14,162 nucleotides of DNA, taken from contig CACZOG010000209.1 in the NCBI GenBank assembly GCA_902782715.1, positions 1 to 14,162 on the forward strand, read 5' to 3'. A program made the translations under genes and the position numbers. The stretch is from an uncultured Lachnospiraceae bacterium (GTDB lineage Bacteria > Bacillota > Clostridia > Lachnospirales > Lachnospiraceae). Below, piece after piece: positions 8,472-14,162 of the stretch; position 1 is the stretch's first letter; every line of letters starts with the position of its first letter. The notes beneath the pieces were generated by a model. The model saw only the letters and a list, made by a program, of their open reading frames with translations, was not told the DNA's origin and made no database searches.

Positions 8472-9247
8472 ATTTCGGGATTTTCCTCTTCGACTGTGCT
8501 TTCGCTTTCTTTCTGCTTTTGTAGATAGCTTTCGCACAGATTTTCATAGAAATAAGCATATGAAGTATATGCATAAGGAACTACCCAGAGAAGTCCTATT
8601 CCGAGGGATAAAAATCCTAAAAGATACAACGGAATGAAGGATATCTGAAGCCAGATGTATTTAAAGAAATTCTTTGCATTCATAAGGCTTAAAGTCATTA
8701 TTATGATCATCGGAAGACGCATGTTGGGATAATCGCAGATCACGAAGTAAAGCGGAGCAAGATATGCTTCGATGAGGTAATAAATGATATTTCCCACAAA
8801 GAGAATTATAAGACCGATGATCAGAGAGTTGATAGTTTCGACTTCAAAGAAGAACGAGTAGATCAGATAGGGAAGTTCCAGAATCAGAGAAATAAAAGAC
8901 AGAATAAGGGAAGAAGTGATTATAACTTCCGTAGACTGCATAAAACCGGCAAACACGTTTAACGGGTTTGCTTTTTTTAATGTAACAAAAGAGAGATAGT
9001 AACGCGTGATCCCGTATCGGATCAGACCCCATATAGTGTTGATGACTAAAAAAAGGGCAATATAAAAGAAAAATGAAAATGCATCCCTGCCGAGTACGCC
9101 GAGCTGCATGAGCATTTCAAATGTATGTCTTGCGGAAAAGAAAAAGAAAGTTACGATGCAGGGTATTAACATGTTCCCTAAAAGTCTTTCTCTCGCATAA
9201 GCACGTATTTCTCTGTTTGAAAGCGATAATATTTTACTTTCTGACAT
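8468..9247 (-). CDS. DUF975-family multi-spanning membrane protein
   Basis: A 259-residue, strongly hydrophobic protein with about six helices (roughly 25-38, 56-76, 107-130, 141-160, 178-190 and 200-224). The C-terminal part, FKYIWLQISFIPLYLLGFLSLGIGLLWVVPYAYTSYAYFYENL (about 195-237), matches the pattern I know from Firmicute DUF975 proteins: a conserved helix, then G-L-GIGLLW-VPY and an aromatic T-YA-FY ending. The tail after 240 is short and acidic. Function of the family is unknown. It is the last gene of a leftward operon: its ATG overlaps the end of the preceding gene by 14 bases, and its ribosome site (AAAGGGAAA on the minus strand, about 10 bases upstream) lies within that gene. Its 3' end overlaps prfB by 4 bp, tail to tail. 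Confidence 0.82.
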   Translation of the reverse strand: MSESKILSLSNREIRAYARERLLGNMLIPCIVTFFFFSARHTFEMLMQLGVLGRDAFSFFFYIALFLVINTIWGLIRYGITRYYLSFVTLKKANPLNVFAGFMQSTEVIITSSLILSFISLILELPYLIYSFFFEVETINSLIIGLIILFVGNIIYYLIEAYLAPLYFVICDYPNMRLPMIIIMTLSLMNAKNFFKYIWLQISFIPLYLLGFLSLGIGLLWVVPYAYTSYAYFYENLCESYLQKQKESESTVEEENPEI

Positions 9248-9716
9248 CTATGTTGTTTCCCTTTCCGGCATCGTCCAATATAGCTTTCAACTGTTTCTGA
9301 TAAGGCTGGTCTTCGTTGGAATATGCGATCTTCGTATTGGTGGTACCGCCGCTTACATATACTCTTCCGCATTCGGGACATACGGCGGTCTTAAGCGTTA
9401 CGCTTGCCTGTAATACTTTGCCGTTTCCCATCTCGGCTTTGGAATATGCATTTGACACATGTTCCTGCTCGTGAGCTCTTACTCTCGATGCGGCAGCAAG
9501 AGGAGAGATGTGTGCGGCCGACTTAAATGAAACCATCTCGTCGGAACCGTCTTTGTACTTACGGTTCTTGCAGGTCTGGCATTCTGTTGCGGCTTTGGTC
9601 TTTCCCGCTTCATCGACCTTTTCACCGCCGGTGCTTACAGCATTGGGATCGGATGAAGGATATGAGAGCGGATTATTTATCGGGTAAGAATCAGGATAAA
9701 ATGATATGGGAATCAT
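9234..9716 (-). CDS. Putative zinc metalloprotease, SprA-related type
   Basis: A protein of 160 residues from the chosen start (162 if started at 9722). Residue numbers here count from 9722. It has a zinc-metalloprotease-like HEQEH (84-88, within RAHEQEHV), a CQTC pair (48-51) before it and a CPEC pair (115-118) after it, and a VYVSGGTT stretch. The order ECxxCxxRxYxDGS, then VSFKS, HEQEHV, CPECGRVYVSGGTT recalls the SprA-related or 'putative metalloprotease' family found in many bacteria, whose function is poorly known. No signal peptide or membrane helix is visible; the N-terminus is Pro/Ser/Tyr-rich. AAGGAGG at 9723-9729 abuts the ATG at 9720-9722 with no spacer but lies 6 bases before the ATG at 9714-9716, so the latter is the likely start. 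It sits between two membrane-protein genes in an operon headed by a GH25 muramidase. Confidence 0.78.
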   Translation of the reverse strand: MIPISFYPDSYPINNPLSYPSSDPNAVSTGGEKVDEAGKTKAATECQTCKNRKYKDGSDEMVSFKSAAHISPLAAASRVRAHEQEHVSNAYSKAEMGNGKVLQASVTLKTAVCPECGRVYVSGGTTNTKIAYSNEDQPYQKQLKAILDDAGKGNNIDVRK

Positions 9717-9722
9717 AGGCAT

Positions 9723-9729
9723 CCTCCTT
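9723..9729 (-). promoter_or_regulatory. Shine-Dalgarno AAGGAGG that decides the start of the metalloprotease gene
   Basis: On the minus strand the sequence reads TAAGGAGGATGCCTATGATT. The perfect AAGGAGG touches the first ATG, which leaves no spacer, but is 6 bases from the second in-frame ATG, a normal distance. The same site overlaps the TAA of the preceding gene, a typical arrangement for translational coupling. Confidence 0.7.
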
Positions 9730-10111
9730 ATTCTTCAACGGGTAAAGTTAACTTCAGGTCATTAAGTATTGTTTCGGTGTATTCGTCAACCGTTACTCCG
9801 TACATTCTTTCAAATACAACGTTTAATCTGGCTTTGTATACCGGATCGGTATTGAACTTATATAAGGTTACACCGACTATGGTGGTATTAAGGATCAGTG
9901 CGATCACCGCGATCACCGTAGCTGCCTGTGCTGCGATATGGCGTGTTTTGAGCCTTCCTTTTGAAAGATGCGACAGGATCATGGCTATCGGCGAAAGAAT
10001 GAAAGGAAGGAAAAATACGCTTAAAAGAGCGGATAAGATCGATATGCCTGATATGGTCAGAGCTCTGTATGCAGTTTTTGTATGCTTACTTTCGGGATTA
10101 ACGTAATTCAT
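9728..10111 (-). CDS. Small membrane protein, unknown function (DUF4190-like N-terminus)
   Basis: A 127-residue protein I do not recognise with certainty. A short polar N-terminus is followed by a helical hairpin (about 17-47, with FFLPFILSPIAMILSHLSKG) and a third hydrophobic stretch (about 58-84), then a soluble C-terminal part (88-127) beginning NTDPVYKARLNVVFERMYG and ending in acidic residues. The hairpin resembles the DUF4190-type membrane domain common in Gram-positive proteins, and DPxY...MYG C-terminal segments occur in small Clostridia membrane proteins. AAGGAG on the minus strand at 10117-10122 is 5 bases before the ATG and overlaps the stop of the GH25 gene. It is the second gene of the leftward operon; an envelope role is a guess from neighbours only. 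Confidence 0.72.
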   Translation of the reverse strand: MNYVNPESKHTKTAYRALTISGISILSALLSVFFLPFILSPIAMILSHLSKGRLKTRHIAAQAATVIAVIALILNTTIVGVTLYKFNTDPVYKARLNVVFERMYGVTVDEYTETILNDLKLTLPVEE

Positions 10112-10120
10112 TTAAGCTCC

Positions 10121-11194
10121 TTATTCCTTGGGAAATGTGATATTAAGATCAACATCGCCTTCGATACCGTCGATTCTTCCTTTGTCGGAATACTGCCATA
10201 CGCTGATCTCGTAAGGGAAATAAATGCTTGTATCGTAAAGTGCAAACCATTTATCGTAATCGCCGAGTTTCTCGACATTTACGAGTCTTGTGAATGTATG
10301 AAGATTTCCGTATATCGCGGGATTGTAGCCGGCCGTTCTTACAGCGTCCATGAAAGCGATCGCACATTCGGTACGTGATTCCTTGGACTGATTGTAACTG
10401 CGGGCTCTTTCGTTATAAAGGTCTTCAACGTCGATAGCAACGGGATAGGTAATATTGTAACCTTCGATAAGATTAAGGACGTATTCTGCTTCTTCCCTTG
10501 CTTCGGCAGGTGTTACCGCCTGAGTGAAGAAATATACGCCTACTTCGATACCCGCATCGAGTGCACCCTGAATGTTGGCTTCGAAGTTTTCGTCAGATAC
10601 GATCTTGCCTGTTTCATATCCGCGCAGACCTAAACGGATCATTGCATATTTTACGCCCGAATCCGCAACTTTCTGCCAGTCGATGTCACCCTGAAATTTG
10701 GATACGTCGATGCCTTTTACGGATTTGGTCTCGCCGTCGACTTTATACTCAAGGAAACCTTCATTTGCGATAATATTTTCATTCTTAAAGTTTGCCTGCG
10801 GGAGAGTGCGGTCGATCTCTGCAAATTCGTAATGATTGGTATCGTAATAAACGAAATAATCGGGATACATCTTGCGAAGCATGCTTACGATCCCGTTACT
10901 GTTTTCCGCTGTTTCTTTTAATTCTTTGACATATGAGGCAGTTGCTTCTTCGGCTGCCTGTGCACGTGCCTCCCGGATCATCAGATCGACTTCGTCTTCG
11001 GTGTAGAGAACCGGTGCGGGTTCTTCCTCTTCGGGAACGACTAATGAATCCTTATATAATTTAACCGACTGGTAAGCCACCAGCAGTGAAGAGATCGTTA
11101 TAAGACTTAATAAAACAATTGTAATTATATAACCGGGGTTACGTTTCTTTTTCTTTTTCTTCGGTAACTCCTGTAAACTGGAAATATCACCCAT
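10121..11194 (-). CDS. Membrane-anchored glycoside hydrolase family 25 (lysozyme/muramidase)
   Basis: GH25 enzymes cleave the beta-1,4 bond between N-acetylmuramic acid and N-acetylglucosamine in peptidoglycan. This 357-residue protein has a Lys-rich cytoplasmic N-terminus (12-18), one membrane anchor (about 22-40), an acidic linker and a helical stalk (about 66-98), then a GH25 domain from about 158 to the end. Expected active-site features are present: GIDVSKFQGDIDW (161-173, Asp163), the DVE pair in PVAIDVEDL (D255, E257), the W-Y pair in SVWQYS (W333/Y335) and DVDLN near the end (D348). The catalytic domain should face outward, anchored rather than released, suggesting local wall remodelling instead of secretion. 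AAAGGA about 7 bases upstream supports the ATG. It is the first gene of a four-gene operon, with a clear promoter 47-75 bases upstream. Confidence 0.93.
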   Translation of the reverse strand: MGDISSLQELPKKKKKKRNPGYIITIVLLSLITISSLLVAYQSVKLYKDSLVVPEEEEPAPVLYTEDEVDLMIREARAQAAEEATASYVKELKETAENSNGIVSMLRKMYPDYFVYYDTNHYEFAEIDRTLPQANFKNENIIANEGFLEYKVDGETKSVKGIDVSKFQGDIDWQKVADSGVKYAMIRLGLRGYETGKIVSDENFEANIQGALDAGIEVGVYFFTQAVTPAEAREEAEYVLNLIEGYNITYPVAIDVEDLYNERARSYNQSKESRTECAIAFMDAVRTAGYNPAIYGNLHTFTRLVNVEKLGDYDKWFALYDTSIYFPYEISVWQYSDKGRIDGIEGDVDLNITFPKE

Positions 11195-11240
11195 TTTTTA
11201 TTCCTTTCATATTCAGGTCGATACATATTTTGGCACTATA

Positions 11241-11269
11241 ATTATACAATATTTTCGTCTTTTTATCAA
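11241..11269 (-). promoter_or_regulatory. Sigma-A promoter of the GH25 operon
   Basis: On the minus strand, TTGATA (11264-11269, five of six consensus bases) is followed after exactly 17 bases by a perfect TATAAT (11241-11246). Transcription would start near 11234, giving a leader of about 40 bases before the GH25 ATG. Confidence 0.8.
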
Positions 11270-11292
11270 ATACCGCCGAAAATAAGATTCTC

Positions 11293-11321
11293 TTTAAATT
11301 TGGCCGCTGTTATGTTAAAAT
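11293..11321 (+). promoter_or_regulatory. Probable sigma-A promoter of pyrE
   Basis: TTTAAA (11293-11298, four of six consensus bases) is 17 bases from TAAAAT (11316-11321), which has an extended TG (TGTTAAAAT, TG at 11313-11314). A start near 11328 would give a leader of about 37 bases. The -35 element is weak, so this is less certain than the divergent promoter. The two predicted -35 boxes are about 23 bases apart. Confidence 0.55.
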
Positions 11322-11364
11322 TTTGAGTGGTTAAAAAAGAAAAATAATACATTCGGAGGCACTA

Positions 11365-12042
11365 ATGGACGCTTACAAACAGGAATTTATAGAATTTATG
11401 GTAGAGAGCAATGTTCTCAAATTCGGAGATTTTACTCTTAAGAGCGGAAGAAAATCACCTTTCTTCATGAATGCCGGAGCATACGTTACCGGTTATCAGT
11501 TAAAGAAACTCGGAGAATATTACGCTAAAGCCATTCACAATACATACGGAGACGATTTCGATGTTCTCTTCGGACCGGCTTACAAGGGAATTCCCCTTTC
11601 GGTAACAACAGCGATCGCTTACAGCGAACTTTACGGCAAAGAGATAAGATACTGCTCCAACAGAAAAGAAGTTAAGGATCACGGAGACACGGGTATCCTT
11701 CTCGGTTCCAAACTTAAAGACGGTGACAGAGTGGTCATCATCGAAGACGTAACCACATCCGGTAAATCGATCGAGGAAACATTTCCTATCATTCAGGCCC
11801 AGGCAAATGTTGAGATCGTTGGTCTTATCGTAAGCCTTAACAGAATGGAAAAGGGCCTTAACACCGATATGAGTGCGCTTGATGAGATTCAGTCAACATA
11901 CGGATTCAAGACATCCGCCATCGTAACAATGCAGGATGTTATCGAAGCACTTTACAACAAAGAGATCAAAGGAAATGTCATCATCGATGACACTATCAAG
12001 GCTGCAATAGATGCATACTACGAACAGTACGGCGCTAAATAA
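11365..12042 (+). CDS. pyrE: Orotate phosphoribosyltransferase
   Basis: PyrE joins orotate to PRPP to give orotidine 5'-monophosphate in pyrimidine synthesis, in the cytoplasm. The 225-residue protein shows the family features in order: FTLKSGRKSPFFMNAG (23-38), FGPAYKGIPL (69-78), the flexible catalytic loop RKEVKDHG (100-107, matching the R-K-K-H loop of E. coli PyrE) and the PRPP-binding VVIIEDVTTSGKS (123-135). GGAGG at 11355-11359 is 5 bases before the ATG. No other pyrimidine genes are adjacent, and the predicted leader is too short for a PyrR-type attenuator, so regulation, if any, must be different. A small membrane-protein gene follows after 15 bases. Confidence 0.96.
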   Translation: MDAYKQEFIEFMVESNVLKFGDFTLKSGRKSPFFMNAGAYVTGYQLKKLGEYYAKAIHNTYGDDFDVLFGPAYKGIPLSVTTAIAYSELYGKEIRYCSNRKEVKDHGDTGILLGSKLKDGDRVVIIEDVTTSGKSIEETFPIIQAQANVEIVGLIVSLNRMEKGLNTDMSALDEIQSTYGFKTSAIVTMQDVIEALYNKEIKGNVIIDDTIKAAIDAYYEQYGAK

Positions 12043-12057
12043 TCCTGGGAGATAAAA

Positions 12058-12387
12058 ATGTTCAAACTTCCGAATGCCAATTACAAATTTACGGATAAAA
12101 AATTATCGCCTCTCTCTGTAATGAGCATGGTTTTATCGATCATTTCTTTTATCGCGCTTGCGGTAATGCTTATCATGTCTTTTAAACTTGCGGGAGAAGT
12201 TTCGATGAGAACGGGAGTTACGACTTTTCTCTGTCTCATTTTTTCATTAACGGCACTCGGTCTGTCGATAAGAACATATTTTCAAAAGAACGTATATCAT
12301 ATTTTTTCCCACATAGGCACAGCCGTAAGTGCGGTTAATCTTTTCTACATCATGTATGTTTACGGCGTGGGCTTTATGGGAGCGTAA
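12058..12387 (+). CDS. Small three-helix membrane protein (possibly DUF6142 family)
   Basis: A 109-residue protein with a short polar N-terminus carrying NYKFTDKKLSPLSVMS (8-23) and three hydrophobic segments (about 21-41, 52-72 and 85-105). The pattern of F-TDKK-S before three helices, and SIRTYFQKNVYHIFSHIG between helices two and three, is what I remember of a small Clostridia membrane family (DUF6142), but I am not certain of that name. GGGAG at 12047-12051 is 6 bases before the ATG. It sits 15 bases after pyrE and 11 bases before the aminopeptidase gene, so all three may be co-transcribed. Function is unknown. Confidence 0.75.
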   Translation: MFKLPNANYKFTDKKLSPLSVMSMVLSIISFIALAVMLIMSFKLAGEVSMRTGVTTFLCLIFSLTALGLSIRTYFQKNVYHIFSHIGTAVSAVNLFYIMYVYGVGFMGA

Positions 12388-12398
12388 AAGAGGTAATA

Positions 12399-14162
12399 AT
12401 GACTGAAAGATATGAACTGTCTAAAGAGAGAATTTACGAGATAACAAATGAAACTGAGGGACCCGGCATATTTGGTCCCTTTTTTGCATATACCGCCGAT
12501 TTTATAGTCGGACTTCTGGATATCTATGAGGATATTAAAGAAAACGGACCGATAGGAAATCATTCTGTCGACGAACTTCGTAAAAGAAATGATTTCCTTT
12601 ACGGCGATCTTTATGAAGGCGAAGACGGATATGCCAAAAGCTATGCAGATTACGATCATGCCGTTGAATCATTCGGCGAAGCAGGGAAATATCTCTGTGT
12701 TCTTCTTGCTGAAATGCGCGGAATGATCCCTTATGTTTTCGAAGGCGATCTTGAAGAAATAGTGATAAGACTTGAACTTTTCCTCGAGATGTATTCCTCG
12801 ATCGAAAATGCGGTTTCCGACGGCGAGGAGATAAATCCCGACAACCTTAAGGAAATAATGTATTACTATGTGTTTGATTACACGGGCGACGAATCCTTAA
12901 AGAGAATCAAAAGTCAGCTTACAAGGACGGAATTCTTAAATAAGATCGTAGAAGAATATGATCTGACGGATGTAAGGACCCTTTATGCATACGGTGAATA
13001 TATCGGCAGATACGAGGAAGAAACATTCAAAGCGATCGCTGCGCTTGATGAGGCAACGATAGATGAAATGAGTTCGGTTTACACCGAAGGTTTCAGACGC
13101 GGTTTCGAAGTTGCAAAGAAAGATCTGTCAAAGAAAAAGTATGTCAATGTCGGATACAGAGCAGGCTTTGAGAGAGTTGTAAAAAAGGCTTTAAAACAGT
13201 TCGAAGAAATGGGACTTGAAAGCGTTATCTACAGAGCCGGCTACGATATCTTTTCACGCATGGGCATTTTCAAAGCGGGCTTTTACGGCGGACTGGCAAA
13301 TCCCCAGTATGACGAGGACCATAAGGATGATATGTCTCTTATCCTCGACGGACAGCTTGTTACCAAGAGAATAGAAGGCATCAAGGCTGCATATGAGGAA
13401 TATAAGAATGAGGCTGCGCTTTTTGCGGGACCTGCATGCATGGAAATATTCGGCGAAGATTCATTTGCACCCGCAGAATGTAAGAATGCACCCAAATACG
13501 GCAGGGAGAAACAGTCGTTGGTCCAGTCATACCGTGTCAAGGCATCGGAGATAACCAATACGTACATTAAGAGAGAAGAGAGATCTTTTACGATAATCGC
13601 ATGGCCTACTCCGGCTATCGGAAATTATCGGGAGATACTTAACGAGATCATAAAGGTCAATACGCTTCCCGTTGAGGAATATACCGTGATCCAGCAGACG
13701 ATAATCGATACGCTCGATAAAGCCGATAAGATCCACATCAGGGGAAAAGACGGAAACCTTACGGATCTTTATGTTTCACTGGCTTCTTTAAAAGATCCCG
13801 AAAAAGAAACCAAATTCGAGAACTGTCTGGCAGATGTGAACATTCCTTTGGGAGAAGTATTCACATCACCCGTATTAAAAGGTACAAAGGGTGTGCTTCA
13901 TGTAAAAGAAGTATTCTTAAACGATCTTAAGTTTAAGAACATCAAACTTGAAATAGAAGACGGAAAGATAAAAGATTACACATGCACCAATTTCGATGAC
14001 AAGAAGAAGAATAAGGAATTCATCGAAGAAAATCTTCTTTTCCATCATCCCACGCTTCCCATGGGAGAAGCTGCAATCGGAACGAACACATATGCTTATG
14101 CACTTGCCAAGAAATATGATATATTCAATAAACTGCCGATCCTTATTGCAGAGAAAATGGGA
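12399..14162 (+). CDS. M29-type aminopeptidase with long N-terminal extension (3' end outside window)
   Basis: The frame opens at ATG 12399, with AGAGGT at 12389-12394 upstream, and stays open for 588 codons to the right edge. Residues from about 395 onward match the M29 metallo-aminopeptidase family (aminopeptidase T/AmpS type): IIAWPTPAIG (399-408), IPLGEVFTSP (482-491) with likely metal ligand E486, and MGEAAIGTN (555-563) with likely ligand E557. The window stops at IAEKMG, just before the expected His-containing metal-binding part, so catalytic completeness cannot be judged. Classical members are about 400 residues, so the roughly 370 residues before the catalytic part form an extra domain; it is charged and helical, with no signal peptide, pointing to a cytoplasmic enzyme. 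Related long Clostridia forms exist as far as I recall. A terminator-like hairpin lies within codons 20-29. Confidence 0.87.
   Translation, partial: MTERYELSKERIYEITNETEGPGIFGPFFAYTADFIVGLLDIYEDIKENGPIGNHSVDELRKRNDFLYGDLYEGEDGYAKSYADYDHAVESFGEAGKYLCVLLAEMRGMIPYVFEGDLEEIVIRLELFLEMYSSIENAVSDGEEINPDNLKEIMYYYVFDYTGDESLKRIKSQLTRTEFLNKIVEEYDLTDVRTLYAYGEYIGRYEEETFKAIAALDEATIDEMSSVYTEGFRRGFEVAKKDLSKKKYVNVGYRAGFERVVKKALKQFEEMGLESVIYRAGYDIFSRMGIFKAGFYGGLANPQYDEDHKDDMSLILDGQLVTKRIEGIKAAYEEYKNEAALFAGPACMEIFGEDSFAPAECKNAPKYGREKQSLVQSYRVKASEITNTYIKREERSFTIIAWPTPAIGNYREILNEIIKVNTLPVEEYTVIQQTIIDTLDKADKIHIRGKDGNLTDLYVSLASLKDPEKETKFENCLADVNIPLGEVFTSPVLKGTKGVLHVKEVFLNDLKFKNIKLEIEDGKIKDYTCTNFDDKKKNKEFIEENLLFHHPTLPMGEAAIGTNTYAYALAKKYDIFNKLPILIAEKMG
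12457..12485 (+). terminator. Intrinsic-terminator-like hairpin inside the aminopeptidase gene
   Basis: AGGGACC (12457-12463) can pair with GGTCCCT (12474-12480): six GC-rich pairs plus one A-T, a 10-base loop, and a run of six T at 12480-12485. This is a textbook Rho-independent terminator shape. It lies about 58 bases inside the predicted reading frame and encodes part of EGPGIFGPFF. It could end some pyrE transcripts or weaken aminopeptidase expression. It may also be a by-product of coding; the stem is short. Confidence 0.5.

Noticed and set aside
8464..8476. Palindrome GAAATTAAATTTC at the prfB/DUF975 overlap as a bidirectional terminator
   Set aside because: The stem is short and AT-only in its core with no T-tract on either side, so it is too weak to call a terminator.
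13283..13736. Antisense open frames at the right end
   Set aside because: They lie within the continuous 588-codon aminopeptidase frame, which has recognisable M29 motifs.

Overview
The window looks like chromosomal DNA of an anaerobic Firmicute, most likely a Clostridia of the Lachnospiraceae type. This is inferred from moderate-to-low GC, strong AGGAGG-like ribosome binding sites, a DUF975 membrane protein, and a MoxR/DUF58/vWA cluster followed directly by prfB. There are no tRNA or rRNA genes, insertion sequences, CRISPR arrays or phage genes. Nearly all of the sequence is coding; the only sizeable intergenic gap is about 170 bp at 11195-11364.

Region 1 (1-8471, + strand) is one tightly packed run. 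It holds the 3' end of a gene with a Gln/Gly/Asn-rich repeat tract and a short acidic C-terminal domain, a MoxR AAA+ ATPase, a soluble DUF58 protein, a BatA-like membrane vWA protein (604 aa), a very large membrane protein with two vWA domains and a long charged/Gln-Asn tail (999 aa), and finally prfB (release factor 2). Gaps are 4-27 bp and each gene has its own Shine-Dalgarno sequence, so this is probably one operon whose promoter lies left of the window. By analogy with other MoxR/Bat loci, the ATPase and DUF58 protein should act in the cytoplasm with the two membrane vWA proteins, whose vWA domains are predicted to face outward. The true substrate cannot be read from sequence.

Region 2 (8468-11269, - strand) is a four-gene operon transcribed leftward from a near-consensus sigma-A promoter at 11241-11269. 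It encodes a membrane-anchored GH25 lysozyme-like muramidase, a small membrane protein, a putative zinc metalloprotease with HEQEH and two CxxC pairs (SprA-related type), and a DUF975 multi-spanning membrane protein. The genes touch or overlap, suggesting a shared cell-envelope role. Its last gene overlaps prfB tail to tail by 4 bp.

Region 3 (11293-14162, + strand) starts from a divergent promoter. It encodes orotate phosphoribosyltransferase (pyrE), a 109-aa three-helix membrane protein, and the first 588 codons of a long M29-type aminopeptidase that runs off the right edge. A strong terminator-shaped hairpin with a T-tract lies inside the first 30 codons of the aminopeptidase gene; it is the most unusual signal in the window.

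I saw no clear novel defence or mobile system. The items most worth following up are the intragenic terminator, the frameshift-free prfB at the end of a vWA operon, the large dual-vWA protein with its tail, and the muramidase/metalloprotease/DUF975 envelope operon.
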